Positions 1-8,337 of a DNA stretch of 36,250 nucleotides are shown piece by piece. The notes beneath the pieces are model-generated. The model searched no databases. It was given only the letters and a program-made list of their open reading frames with translations, and was not told the DNA's origin. Every line of letters begins with the position of its first letter. Within the stretch, counting starts at the first letter, position 1. Source of the stretch: Rhodospirillaceae bacterium (lineage in GTDB: Bacteria > Pseudomonadota > Alphaproteobacteria > Rhodospirillales > Casp-alpha2); contig NZAZ01000117.1 of NCBI GenBank assembly GCA_002686255.1, positions 1-36,250 on the forward strand. The letters are read 5' to 3'. A program made the position numbers and the translations under genes.

Positions 1-381
1 GCCGATGCACCCAGATCGCCCTGCAACCGTTTCGGCACCGGATCGCCGCGCCAATCGGGAAACAGAATTGATCCAATTTGGGCCGGAAAGACCCTAGTGA
101 ATAGATTCTTACATAGGGACCCTATGCGACGGCTCCCCAAGCTCTTCCGGAAAGGCGCCCGATGCGTGGTGATGCTGGCGCATCACAAGCATCGGGCAAC
201 GCATCCGGTAGGCTTGGGAAGCCGCCCCCTTGGGCGTTTTGGGGGTCCACTATCCCGGCTTCTCGGGGCGTCGAGCCCCCTTGACGATGCTTTGGCATCG
301 CCCGCGGGCGCTCTCCTGCCGAGAAACCGGAATATGGGATCGTATGGGGTCCATCTGTTAGATTTTATCAACTAGAGCGGC
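1..381. other. Hairpin-rich region with no supported gene upstream of chvG
   Basis: I see no recognisable coding sequence here. Frames are open for up to about 125 codons, but the translation is Arg/Pro-rich and resembles nothing I know. The stretch contains a perfect odd palindrome, CATAGGG-A-CCCTATG (112-126), and a two-tier hairpin at 158-196. It also has a 5-bp stem at 265-279 (GGGGC/GCCCC) and a 6-bp stem at 285-300 (CGATGC/GCATCG, loop TTTG). The response regulator chvI, which usually lies directly before chvG, is not present in these 381 bases. The stretch may be a long leader, a structured RNA or an insertion. That reading is inference. Confidence 0.5.
158..196. repeat. Two-tier perfect hairpin
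   Basis: CCCGATGC (158-165) pairs with GCATCGGG (189-196). Inside it, GTGATGC (169-175) pairs with GCATCAC (180-186), with a GTG/AA internal loop and a TGGC tetraloop. There is no T-run on either side, so it is not a canonical intrinsic terminator. A shorter relative with the same GATGC/GCATC core lies at 285-300. The function is unknown. Confidence 0.7.
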
Positions 382-2022
382 ATGGCACAGGAGTCGGACC
401 AGCAACGGAAGGGGAAGATCAAACCCCGCCCCGGCGGACGCGTTTTCTCACCGCTGACCCGGCGCATCCTGACGGTCAACGTGATTGCGCTCGGCGTCCT
501 TGTCAGCGGAATTCTGTTTCTCGGCGAATACCGCCGGAACCTGATCGACGCGGAACTGAAATCGCTCGGCGTTCAGGCGGAGATGTTCGCCGCCGCCCTG
601 GGCGAAGGCGCCGTCACCCCCCGCAGTCCCTCCAGCCAGCAACTGGTTTCTGAAATTTCCAATCAGATCGTTCGCCGGTTGGTGGAAACGACGGGAACCC
701 GGGCCCGGCTTTTCAGCAACAACGGATCCCTTATCGCTGATTCCCGGCGTCTGGTGGGACCCGGCGGCCTGATCCAGATCGAGGCGTTACCGCCCCCGGG
801 CGCCGAGAGTGGGGTCCTGCCCGCCGTTTTGGAGGTCTATGACCGGCTCATGCGCCGCCTGACGGTCCAGGAAACCTTGCAGGTCTACCACGAAAAATCC
901 CGCCAGCACGCCCGCGACTACCCGGAGGTTGTCAAAGCGCTTTTGGGCGAAAGGGCGCACATGGTGCGAAACACCGGGGGCGGCCGCCTGATTCTCAGCG
1001 TCGCCATGCCGGTACAGCGCTATAAACACGTGCTCGGGGCGTTGATGCTGACCCGGGGATCGCACGCCATCGACAGCGCGCTTCTGGAGGTGCGCCTGGA
1101 TATCCTGAAGATTTTCGCCGTCGCCCTTGGGGTGACGGTGTTGTTGTCGATGTACCTGGCCGGCACCATCGTCCGGCCGGTCCGGCGCCTCGCCGCCGCC
1201 GCGGAGCGGGTGCGCCGTGATCACGGCCGTCAGCAGACGATTCCTGACTTCGCCGGCAGAAACGACGAAATCGGCGATCTCGCCGAGAGCCTGTCGGAAA
1301 TGACGGAGGCGTTGTGGCTCCGGATGGACGCCATCGAAAGTTTCGCCGCCGACGTGGCGCACGAGATCAAGAACCCCCTGACGTCTCTCAGGAGCGCGGT
1401 GGAAACCACGGCCCGGCTGAAAGACCCGGAACAGCAGCGCAAGCTCATGGTCATTATCCAAGAGGACGTCAGCCGCCTGGACAGGCTGATCAGCGACATA
1501 TCCGATGCCTCGCGCCTGGATGCGGAACTGTCCCGGGCCGAGACCGAGCCGGTGGACATCGGCGCCATGCTGGCGATTCTTGTCGAAGTACATGACGACA
1601 CCACCGAGGGTGGCCCCCGGACGCGCCTTGAAAACACCGCCGGTGATAGCGGACCGCTGATGGTCGACGGCATCGAGAGCCGCCTGGCCCAGGTGTTTCG
1701 CAACCTGCTGACCAATGCCCGGTCCTTCAGCCCCGGCGAAGGCGCCATTACCATCACCACGTCCCGCGAAAACGGCTGGATAGTCGTCGATATAGACGAC
1801 GACGGCCCCGGCATCCCGGCCGGTAAGGAAGAAGCCATTTTCAAGCGTTTTTACACCCAGCGCCGGAAATTGGAGAAGTTCGGCACCCATTCGGGTCTCG
1901 GATTAAGCATTTCCCGCCAGATCATCGACGCCCACGGTGGCCGGCTTTTCGCCGCCAACCGCACCGGGCCGTCAGGCGAGGTTCTAGGGGCCCGGTTTTC
2001 AGTCCGCCTGCCGGCCGGTTGA
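382..2022 (+). CDS. chvG: ChvG/ExoS-type sensor histidine kinase
   Basis: This is an inner-membrane two-component sensor kinase of 546 residues. The N-terminus is cytoplasmic and basic, followed by TM1 (about 29-47), a periplasmic sensing domain of about 190 residues, TM2 (about 243-262) and a HAMP linker. The HisKA domain has phospho-acceptor His327 in DVAHEIKNPLTSLRSA. The HATPase domain shows the N-box (NLLTNA, about 441-446), the G1 box DIDDDGPGIP, the F-box and the G2 box SGLGLSIS. All catalytic motifs are intact. Length, architecture and linkage to hprK and PTS genes match the alphaproteobacterial ChvG family, which responds to acid or envelope cues through the regulator ChvI. No chvI precedes it in this window. 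The ATG at 382 has only a weak ribosome-binding site. The stop overlaps a possible TTG start for hprK. Confidence 0.9.
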   Translation: MAQESDQQRKGKIKPRPGGRVFSPLTRRILTVNVIALGVLVSGILFLGEYRRNLIDAELKSLGVQAEMFAAALGEGAVTPRSPSSQQLVSEISNQIVRRLVETTGTRARLFSNNGSLIADSRRLVGPGGLIQIEALPPPGAESGVLPAVLEVYDRLMRRLTVQETLQVYHEKSRQHARDYPEVVKALLGERAHMVRNTGGGRLILSVAMPVQRYKHVLGALMLTRGSHAIDSALLEVRLDILKIFAVALGVTVLLSMYLAGTIVRPVRRLAAAAERVRRDHGRQQTIPDFAGRNDEIGDLAESLSEMTEALWLRMDAIESFAADVAHEIKNPLTSLRSAVETTARLKDPEQQRKLMVIIQEDVSRLDRLISDISDASRLDAELSRAETEPVDIGAMLAILVEVHDDTTEGGPRTRLENTAGDSGPLMVDGIESRLAQVFRNLLTNARSFSPGEGAITITTSRENGWIVVDIDDDGPGIPAGKEEAIFKRFYTQRRKLEKFGTHSGLGLSISRQIIDAHGGRLFAANRTGPSGEVLGARFSVRLPAG

Positions 2023-2054
2023 CAGACCGCCCGGGGGGCTCCACGCTTTCGGCG

Positions 2055-2474
2055 ATGGAGCAGATTCACGCCACCACTGTCGATATCGACGGGTCCGGGG
2101 TCTTGCTGTCGGGACCGTCGGGGAACGGCAAGTCGGACCTGGCGCTGAGGCTGATCGACGGCGGCGCCCGGCTGGTTGCCGACGACCGCACCGATTTGGC
2201 GCTGGCCGACGGGCGCCTCGTCGCCTCGGCGCCCCGGGAAATCGCCGGCCGCATGGAAGTCCGGGGTCTGGGCGTCCTGGAGAAAGACGCGGTCCCGCAA
2301 ACGGTTCTCGCCCTGGTGGTCGAATTGGTGGACCCGGAAGACGTCGAACGGGTACCCGAAACAACAACGGTTACGTTCCTGGGGGTCGACGTACCCGTGG
2401 TCCGGCTCCATGCGTTCGAGGCTTCGGCGGCGGCCAAGGTTCGCGCCGCCCTGATGGCTGCGGGTGCGCTATAA
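2055..2474 (+). CDS. hprK: HPr kinase/phosphorylase, short alphaproteobacterial form
   Basis: This 139-residue protein comprises only the kinase/phosphorylase core of HprK, as is usual in alphaproteobacteria; Gram-positive HprK also carries an N-terminal domain. The P-loop GPSGNGKS is at residues 20-27, followed by ADDRTDL and the signature EVRGLG region. It is expected to phosphorylate HPr on a serine (Ser70 of the HPr encoded at 3876) and to reverse this in response to metabolites. The start is uncertain. I chose ATG 2055 because the conserved domain begins immediately after it. An in-frame TTG at 2019 overlaps the chvG stop (TTGA) and would add 12 residues (MTDRPGGSTLSA). The gene lies between chvG and rapZ. 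Confidence 0.9.
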   Translation: MEQIHATTVDIDGSGVLLSGPSGNGKSDLALRLIDGGARLVADDRTDLALADGRLVASAPREIAGRMEVRGLGVLEKDAVPQTVLALVVELVDPEDVERVPETTTVTFLGVDVPVVRLHAFEASAAAKVRAALMAAGAL

Positions 2475-2484
2475 TGAGGACGCC

Positions 2485-3372
2485 ATGAGCAAGAAAAAAA
2501 CCGACCAAGCCCCCCCGGCGCCGTTGCTCCTGGTGACGGGGGTTTCCGGCGCCGGCAAAAGCTCGGCCCTGAAAGTGCTCGAGGATCTGGGCTACGAGGC
2601 GGTGGACAACCTGCCGGTGTCGCTCATCGGCCGCATGGTCAGCCCCGGGAAATTTCCGCAACCCCTCGTCATCGGCATCGACATCCGCACTCGAGATTTC
2701 GACGCCGCCGGGTTCCTCGGCGAACTGAACACCCTGGTCGAACGCCCCGATACGGACGTCAAACTGCTGTTCCTGGATTGCGACGACGATGTTCTGGTCC
2801 GGCGCTTCGAGGAAACTCGCCGCCGCCATCCCCTGGCCGACGACCGCCCGGTCAGCGACGGGCTCAGGCGGGAAAGGGTCCTGATGGCCGCCGTCCAGAA
2901 ACAGGCCAACATCATCGTCGATACCTCGGAAATGGCCCTGGCCGATTTGAAGCGTACCCTCGAAGGCCATTTCGGGTTGGAAGGCGAAGGCCAGCTTTCC
3001 ATATTCGTGACCTCTTTTTCCTACCGCCGCGGCCTGCCCAGGGACGCGGATCTGGTTTTCGACGTCCGGTTCCTGAAAAACCCCCATTACGATCTCGACC
3101 TGAGGGAGCTTTCCGGCCTCGATGAGGCGGTCGAGGAATTCATATCCGCCGATGAACGGTTTCAGCCGTTTTTCGACAACCTGACGCTGCTGCTCGAGCC
3201 CCTGCTCATCGGTTACGCCGAAGAGGGCAAGAGCTACCTGACCATCGCCTTCGGGTGCACCGGCGGCCGCCATCGCTCTGTTTTCGTTGCCGAAAAACTG
3301 GCCTGCTGGCTCGACGGCAAGGGCCGGCACCTGCAATCGCGCCACAGGGACTTGGACAAATCGGGCAATTGA
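2485..3372 (+). CDS. rapZ: RapZ-family RNase adapter / nucleotide-binding protein
   Basis: This 295-residue P-loop protein belongs to the RapZ (YhbJ/YvcJ) family. Walker A GVSGAGKS is at residues 19-26. The family's C-terminal domain is marked by FGCTGGRHRSVFVAEKL and ends with the typical RHRDL. In enterobacteria RapZ binds glucosamine-6-phosphate and guides RNase E to the small RNA GlmZ. In alphaproteobacteria the target is less certain, but the family is regularly found with PTS genes, as here. The start at 2485 is preferred because GAGGA lies a few bases upstream. A GTG at 2464 in the same frame would overlap the hprK end and adds residues with no family match. Confidence 0.92.
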   Translation: MSKKKTDQAPPAPLLLVTGVSGAGKSSALKVLEDLGYEAVDNLPVSLIGRMVSPGKFPQPLVIGIDIRTRDFDAAGFLGELNTLVERPDTDVKLLFLDCDDDVLVRRFEETRRRHPLADDRPVSDGLRRERVLMAAVQKQANIIVDTSEMALADLKRTLEGHFGLEGEGQLSIFVTSFSYRRGLPRDADLVFDVRFLKNPHYDLDLRELSGLDEAVEEFISADERFQPFFDNLTLLLEPLLIGYAEEGKSYLTIAFGCTGGRHRSVFVAEKLACWLDGKGRHLQSRHRDLDKSGN

Positions 3373-3471
3373 TATCAAACTCCCGGCAAGGAATGCGGCG
3401 GATCGAGTTTTTCCCTTGATCCTGAGGCGCAGCCGGGGATTATCACGCCATGTGGGAAGGGCCGCTTTAAG

Positions 3472-3879
3472 ATGATCGGTTTGGTGCTTGTGACCCACGG
3501 CCGCCTGGCCGAGGAGTTGATCGCGGCGCTGGAGCATGTGGTCGGGCAGCAGCCGAACGTTATCGCCGTCTGCATCGGCCCCGACGACGACATGGAGCAG
3601 CGCCGGGCCGAAATTCTCGACAGCGCCGCCAAGGCGGACGAAGGGGACGGCGTCGTGCTGTTGACCGACATGTTCGGCGGCACGCCGTCTAATCTGGCGA
3701 TTTCCGTCATGGACAAGGCGAACGTGGAGGTCATTGCCGTCGTCAATCTGCCGATGCTGATCAAGCTGGCCAGCGTCCGCAAGACCGACTCCCTGGTCGA
3801 CGCCATCGAGGCGGCTCAGGAAGCCGGGCGCAAATACATCAACATCGCGTCTAAGCTGCTGTCCCAGGAACAGGAATGA
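3472..3879 (+). CDS. PTS EIIA component, mannose family
   Basis: This 135-residue stand-alone EIIA domain of the mannose/sorbose type is cytoplasmic. The phosphorylatable His is His9 in LVTHGRLAEEL. The family segment LLTDMFGGTPSNLA follows, with a conserved C-terminal half (VNLPMLIKLASVR). It would accept phosphate from HPr. No EIIB/EIIC sugar permease is encoded nearby, so the role is probably regulatory, as in other alphaproteobacterial PTS relays. It follows rapZ after 99 bp and overlaps the next gene by ATGA (3876-3879), which indicates translational coupling with HPr. Confidence 0.93.
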   Translation: MIGLVLVTHGRLAEELIAALEHVVGQQPNVIAVCIGPDDDMEQRRAEILDSAAKADEGDGVVLLTDMFGGTPSNLAISVMDKANVEVIAVVNLPMLIKLASVRKTDSLVDAIEAAQEAGRKYINIASKLLSQEQE

Positions 3880-4232
3880 GCACCGGCGGCGACCCCTCCC
3901 GGGAGGCGGAACCGGCGTCCGGGGCCTCCGGCGGGACGGGCGGCGAAACCGTGCGGCGCCGGGTGACCATCGTCAATTCCCGCGGCCTGCATGCCCGGGC
4001 GGCGGCGAAGTTCGCCAAGACCGTCGGCGCCTACGATGCCCAGGTTACGGTGAGCAAGGGCGAACAGACGGTTTCCGGGCTGTCGATCATGGGGCTGATG
4101 ATGCTGGCGGCAACGCCGGGAAGCGATGTCGACCTGATCGCCGACGGGCCCGACGCTAGAGCCGTCATCAAGGCCTTGGAGGCGTTGATCGCCGCCCGGT
4201 TCGACGAAGACGACGCCGCAGAAAAAACTTGA
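3876..4232 (+). CDS. ptsH: Phosphocarrier protein HPr with N-terminal extension
   Basis: HPr of 118 residues. The HPr fold starts near residue 26 and is preceded by about 25 Gly/Ser/Glu-rich residues not found in classical 85-90 residue HPr. The catalytic His39 sits in NSRGLHARAAAKF. Ser70 in SGLSIMGLMML corresponds to the regulatory Ser46 and would be the target of the HprK encoded at 2055. HPr takes phosphate from EI and donates it to EIIA. The ATG overlaps the eiiA stop. The end overlaps a possible TTG start of the EI gene. Confidence 0.93.
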   Translation: MSTGGDPSREAEPASGASGGTGGETVRRRVTIVNSRGLHARAAAKFAKTVGAYDAQVTVSKGEQTVSGLSIMGLMMLAATPGSDVDLIADGPDARAVIKALEALIAARFDEDDAAEKT

Positions 4233-4243
4233 GAATTCATCCG

Positions 4244-5995
4244 ATGGCCAAGGAACAACACTTCGACGGACTGGGCGTGGCGGCGGGGATCGCCATCGGC
4301 TCGGCATATGTCCGCGAGAGCGGCGCCGTCGACGTGCCCGAACGCCGGATTCCCAAGAAGCAGGTGGAAAAGGAACAAAAGCGCCTGAAGGCCGCCGTCC
4401 GCCTCGCCCGCCGGCAAATCCGCCGCCTCCAATTTAGGGCCGCTGCCAAATCCGGCGCCGCCGGCGAAGAACTCACGTACCTCCTCGATGCCTACCTGCA
4501 CATGCTTCAGGATTCGCGCCTGGTGCGCGGCGCCGAGCAGCGCATCGCCGGCGAACAGGTCAACGCCGAGGCCGCCGTCAAGGCCGAAATCGCCGACATC
4601 GCCCAGGTCTTCCAGGCCATGGACGATTCCTATATCGCCGCCCGGGTCGACGACATCCGCGAAGTCGGCAACCGGCTGCTCAGGAACCTGACCAAGACCC
4701 CGGTCAAGCCGTTTTCGGCGGCGCCGGAGAACAGCATCGTCATCGCCGAACAATTGAGCCCCGCCGACACCGCGCAGCTCGATCCGGCGCAGATCATCGG
4801 CGCCGCGGCCATGCTCGGCAGCGCCGAAAGCCACACCGCGATCATGGCCCGGGCCCTGGGCCTGCCGACGGTCCTGGGCGCGGCCGGGCTGATCGGGGGC
4901 GTGCGGACCGGGGATAGCGTCATCGTCGACGGCTCGGCCGGACACATCGTCGTCAACCCGGCGCCGAAGACGATCGCCGCCTATGAACGCCGCCGCACCG
5001 AACACCGGCGCCAGACCCGCCGCCTCGACCGCCTCCGGAACCTCGCCGCTACCACCCGCGACGGCGCCGAAATCATCCTTCAGGCCAACGTCGAGCTGCC
5101 CATCGAAATGGACATGGTGACCCAGGTCGGGGCCCTGGGCATCGGGCTGTTGCGTAGCGAATTCATGTTCATGAACCGCGAGGACGTCCCCAGCGAGGAC
5201 GAACAGGTGGACGCGCTGCGCTCCGTCATCGGGGTCATGGGAAAACGCCCGGTCACCGTCCGCACGCTTGACGTCGGCGCCGAAAAACCGGTGGCGGCGC
5301 TGTTGAACGGCATCGAGGAAAGCGCCGTTTCCAACCTCGGTCTGCGCGGCATCCGCCTGTCGCTAGCGCAGACGGACGCCCTGGAAACCCAGTTCCGGGC
5401 CATCCTCCGGGCCGCCAACAGCGGCAATGTGCGCGTCCTCCTGCCGATGGTGTCCCAGGTCGGGGAAATCCGCCGCGCCCGCGAGATCATGAACAAAGCC
5501 GCCGCCAAGCTGCGCCGGCGCGGGGTGGCGATTCCCGATCCGCTGCCGCCCATCGGCGTCATGATCGAGGTCCCCAGCGCCGCCCTGGCGGCGGATGCCT
5601 TTGCCCAGGCCAGCGACTTTTTCGCCATCGGGTCCAACGACCTGACCATGTACACGCTGGCTATCGACCGCGGCAACGAACACGTGGCGCACCTGTTCGA
5701 TCCACTGCATCCGGGGGTCCTCCGGCTGATCCAGTTTTCCGCCACGGCCGCGCTCCGTGCCCGCATCCCCATCAGCATCTGCGGCGAAATGGCCGGTGAC
5801 CCCCGCTATTCGGCGCTGCTGCTGGGGCTGGGCATCCGCGAACTGTCGATGACGCCGAGCAACATCCCGCACGTCAAACAGCGGATCCGCGAAATGGACA
5901 TGGACGCCGCCAACCGCCGCGCCGGCGTGATCATGGACCAAGTGGACTCCGGGCGAATCGCTACCCTGCTTGATGATTTCAACGCCCTGGCATAA
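4244..5995 (+). CDS. ptsI: Phosphoenolpyruvate-protein phosphotransferase (enzyme I)
   Basis: Enzyme I of 583 residues starts the PTS relay by transferring phosphate from PEP to HPr. It has an N-terminal HPr-binding/helical region and a swivelling phosphohistidine domain with active His197 in AESHTAIMARALGLP. A C-terminal PEP-binding TIM barrel follows, with LLRSEFMFMN, IGVMIEVPSA, FFAIGSNDLTMYTLAIDR and the catalytic Cys513 in ICGEMAGDP. No GAF domain is present, so it is the EI rather than the EI-Ntr form. An in-frame TTG at 4229 overlapping the HPr stop would add five residues. I chose ATG 4244 as the more usual start. It closes the tightly packed chvG-hprK-rapZ-PTS run. Confidence 0.94.
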   Translation: MAKEQHFDGLGVAAGIAIGSAYVRESGAVDVPERRIPKKQVEKEQKRLKAAVRLARRQIRRLQFRAAAKSGAAGEELTYLLDAYLHMLQDSRLVRGAEQRIAGEQVNAEAAVKAEIADIAQVFQAMDDSYIAARVDDIREVGNRLLRNLTKTPVKPFSAAPENSIVIAEQLSPADTAQLDPAQIIGAAAMLGSAESHTAIMARALGLPTVLGAAGLIGGVRTGDSVIVDGSAGHIVVNPAPKTIAAYERRRTEHRRQTRRLDRLRNLAATTRDGAEIILQANVELPIEMDMVTQVGALGIGLLRSEFMFMNREDVPSEDEQVDALRSVIGVMGKRPVTVRTLDVGAEKPVAALLNGIEESAVSNLGLRGIRLSLAQTDALETQFRAILRAANSGNVRVLLPMVSQVGEIRRAREIMNKAAAKLRRRGVAIPDPLPPIGVMIEVPSAALAADAFAQASDFFAIGSNDLTMYTLAIDRGNEHVAHLFDPLHPGVLRLIQFSATAALRARIPISICGEMAGDPRYSALLLGLGIRELSMTPSNIPHVKQRIREMDMDAANRRAGVIMDQVDSGRIATLLDDFNALA

Positions 5996-6059
5996 CATAC
6001 AATCGTATTCACCCTTGCATAACGTCCCCCTAACGTCCCCGGGGGATGACCCGGCGCCA

Positions 6060-6079
6060 AAACAGGTTGCGGCCTGTTT
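6060..6079 (+). promoter_or_regulatory. Leader hairpin upstream of ahcY
   Basis: AAACAGG (6060-6066) pairs with CCTGTTT (6073-6079) around TTGCGG. A GGGG/CCCC pairing follows (about 6082-6098). The 139-bp ptsI-ahcY gap also holds a direct repeat of AACGTCCCC around 6020-6040. I do not see the conserved core of an SAH riboswitch, so the hairpin may simply be the end of the ptsI transcript. Confidence 0.3.
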
Positions 6080-6134
6080 CCGGGGCTGGTAAACCCCCCT
6101 TTCCCTTGTCAAAAAGAATTCAGGAGCCGCCGCC

Positions 6135-7532
6135 ATGCCCTTCGATGATTACAAGGTCGCCGATATTTCGCTGGCCGAGTGGGGCGAGAAGGAAATTTCC
6201 CTTGCCGAAACGGAAATGCCCGGCCTGATGGCGATCCGCGAGGAATTCGGCGGCCAGCAGCCGCTGAAGGGCGCGCGCATCGCCGGATCGCTGCACATGA
6301 CCATCCAGACGGCGGTGCTGATCGAGACCCTGAAGGCGCTGGGGGCGGACCTCCGCTGGGCGTCGTGCAATATCTATTCGACCCAGGACCACGCGGCGGC
6401 GGCCATCGCGGCGGCGGAAATCCCCGTTTTCGCCACCAAGGGCGAAACGTTGGTGGAATACTGGGATTACGCGCACCGGATCTTCGAATGGCCCGACGGC
6501 GGCGGGGCGAACATGATTCTCGACGACGGCGGCGACGCGACGCTGCTGTTGCACCTCGGCATCGACGCCGGAAACGACGCCGGCGTCATAGAAAAGCCCT
6601 CCAACGAGGAGGAAGAGGCCCTGTTCGCCTCGATCAAAAAGCGGCTCGACGAAAAGCCCGGCTGGTACGCCGAGGCGGCCAAGGACATCCAGGGCGTCAC
6701 CGAGGAAACGACGACCGGCGTGCACCGCCTTTATGAAATGGAAGCCAAGGGCACGCTTTTGTTTCCGGCCATCAACGTCAACGATTCGGTGACCAAGTCC
6801 AAATTCGACAACAAATACGGCTGCCGCGAAAGCCTGGTCGACGGCCTGCGCCGCGCCACCGACGTGATGATGGCCGGCAAGGTGGCCGTGGTCGCCGGCT
6901 ACGGCGACGTCGGCAAGGGGTCGGCCGAAAGCCTGCGCAACGCCGGCTGCCGGGTGATGATCACCGAGCCCGATCCCATCTGCGCCCTGCAGGCGGCGAT
7001 GGAAGGCTTCGAGGTGGTGACCATGGAACAGGCGGCGCCCCGGGGCGACATCTTCGTCACCGCCACCGGCAACATCGACGTCATCACCGTCGACCACGTG
7101 CGCGCCATGAAGGACCGGGCCATCGTCTGTAACATCGGCCACTTCGATTCCGAGGTCCAGGTCGAAAGCCTGCGCAATTTCAAGTGGACCAACATCAAAT
7201 CGCAGGTGGACGAGATCGAACTTCCCGACGGCAAGCGGATTATTCTGTTGGCCGAGGGGCGGCTGGTGAACCTGGGCTGCGCCACGGGGCACCCTAGTTT
7301 CGTCATGAGCGCCTCGTTCACCAACCAGGTACTGGCGCAGATGGAGCTTTGGCGGAAGCCCGACGACTACGAGAACAAGGTCTACGTGCTGCCCAAGCAT
7401 CTCGATGAAAAGGTGGCGACGCTGCACCTGGACAAGCTCGGCGTCACCCTGACCAAGCTTTCGAAGCAACAGGCGGACTACATCGGCGTTTCCCCCGACG
7501 GCCCGTTCAAACCCGATACCTATCGCTACTAG
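6135..7532 (+). CDS. ahcY: Adenosylhomocysteinase
   Basis: This 465-residue protein is S-adenosylhomocysteine hydrolase, which splits SAH to adenosine and homocysteine and so relieves product inhibition of methyltransferases. The N-terminal substrate domain includes [20 protein letters not shown] and the HDNKYG-like segment [14 protein letters not shown]. The Rossmann NAD site [16 protein letters not shown] follows, then GHFDSEVQV, with a C-terminal end in KPDTYRY. The length is normal for the bacterial form with the insertion. The ATG is preceded by AGGAG at about 6122-6126, good spacing for a ribosome-binding site. It is separated from ptsI by 139 bp and probably has its own promoter. Confidence 0.97.
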   Translation: MPFDDYKVADISLAEWGEKEISLAETEMPGLMAIREEFGGQQPLKGARIAGSLHMTIQTAVLIETLKALGADLRWASCNIYSTQDHAAAAIAAAEIPVFATKGETLVEYWDYAHRIFEWPDGGGANMILDDGGDATLLLHLGIDAGNDAGVIEKPSNEEEEALFASIKKRLDEKPGWYAEAAKDIQGVTEETTTGVHRLYEMEAKGTLLFPAINVNDSVTKSKFDNKYGCRESLVDGLRRATDVMMAGKVAVVAGYGDVGKGSAESLRNAGCRVMITEPDPICALQAAMEGFEVVTMEQAAPRGDIFVTATGNIDVITVDHVRAMKDRAIVCNIGHFDSEVQVESLRNFKWTNIKSQVDEIELPDGKRIILLAEGRLVNLGCATGHPSFVMSASFTNQVLAQMELWRKPDDYENKVYVLPKHLDEKVATLHLDKLGVTLTKLSKQQADYIGVSPDGPFKPDTYRY

Positions 7533-7975
7533 CCGCGACTAATTCTTACTGGACCCGCTTTCTTTCCACTGGCCTGAATGCCCGGGGTTTGCAACGGAGG
7601 GCATTGGGTGTACGCCCGGCGTTATGGAAAATTCCCACCGGAATGTAGGTTTTTGTCGGCCTTTATCTACATCCTGGAATCCAGGCGTGGAAAATCCCTG
7701 CCGCGATCAGTTCTTCATATTCACAATGTCAAAGAGCGGCCCCCGGCAACACGAAGACCGCCGCGCCGGGCGCTGAATCTACTTGCACATGAAACCCGGA
7801 CTGCCCACATTGGAGGCGTCGGTTACACATTACCCTGGCGTGCCCGCTTAGATGCTTTTGCTCTTCGCCGAGTTACCCCGAGAAATAGTGGACCATACGG
7901 CACCACGACGCCGCTGGAAGCGGTAGGCGCCAACCCGATACCTTGACCCGATACTGTGAAAGGACAAGATGTGAC
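7533..7975. other. Non-coding stretch with rRNA-operon-like sequence and csp leader
   Basis: No gene is convincing in these 443 bases. An open frame at 7578-7946 has no recognisable product. Read on the minus strand, GCTCTTTGACA (7737-7727), continuing with TTGTGAATATGAAG, looks like an rRNA antitermination boxA. The segment 7909-7843 contains two blocks that look like the 3' part of 23S rRNA at about the right distance. The plus-strand sequence also folds: ATGTAG/CTACAT around 7650-7674, CCTGG-AAT-CCAGG around 7673-7685, and CCGCT-GGA-AGCGG around 7911-7923. The last part is probably the 5' leader of the csp gene. The rRNA similarity is from memory and not searched. Confidence 0.45.
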
Positions 7976-8185
7976 ATGACCACCGGAACGGTAAAATGGT
8001 TCAATCCGACCAAGGGATATGGATTCATCGAGCCGAGCGACGGCTCCAAGGACGCCTTCGTCCACATTTCCGCTGTCGAACAGGCGGGACTGACGACTCT
8101 CAACGAAGGACAAAAGGTCGAATATGAACTCGTGCCCCGTGAAGACGGCAAGTCCTCGGCGGAAAAACTGGTCCTCCTCGACTGA
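7976..8185 (+). CDS. Cold-shock domain protein (CspA family)
   Basis: This single cold-shock domain of 69 residues is a cytoplasmic nucleic-acid chaperone. RNP1 is KGYGFIEP and RNP2 is DAFVHIS, both intact, with the usual N-terminal [14 protein letters not shown]. The start at ATG 7976 fits the family exactly and has AAGGA about 11 bases upstream. An upstream in-frame start at 7943 would add 11 residues unlike any Csp. It is transcribed alone, with a long and foldable leader as is common for cold-shock genes. It faces the pentapeptide-repeat gene. Confidence 0.95.
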   Translation: MTTGTVKWFNPTKGYGFIEPSDGSKDAFVHISAVEQAGLTTLNEGQKVEYELVPREDGKSSAEKLVLLD

Positions 8186-8337
8186 CGCGTCCCGCTTGGC
8201 TGTCTTCAAAGTCCCTGGCGCCGGTGTCGTTCGGTTTCCGGCATAAGGTTCGTCAGGTGATGCGCCGTCGCGGGCGGACCGACGGCGGTGACGCCGGCTC
8301 CCGGAGGACGGCGGCCCGGCATCGGGACGACTTTTCA

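Noticed and set aside
787..1890. Long open frame on the minus strand inside chvG
   Set aside because: It is fully antisense to a kinase with all motifs intact. GC-rich codon bias commonly leaves the opposite strand open, and the translation has no recognisable domain.
6001..6134. SAH riboswitch upstream of ahcY
   Set aside because: A hairpin exists, but I cannot find the conserved SAH-aptamer core. A covariance-model search would settle it.
7578..7946. 122-codon open frame ahead of csp
   Set aside because: The protein has no recognisable fold. The DNA contains rRNA-like blocks and folded elements instead.
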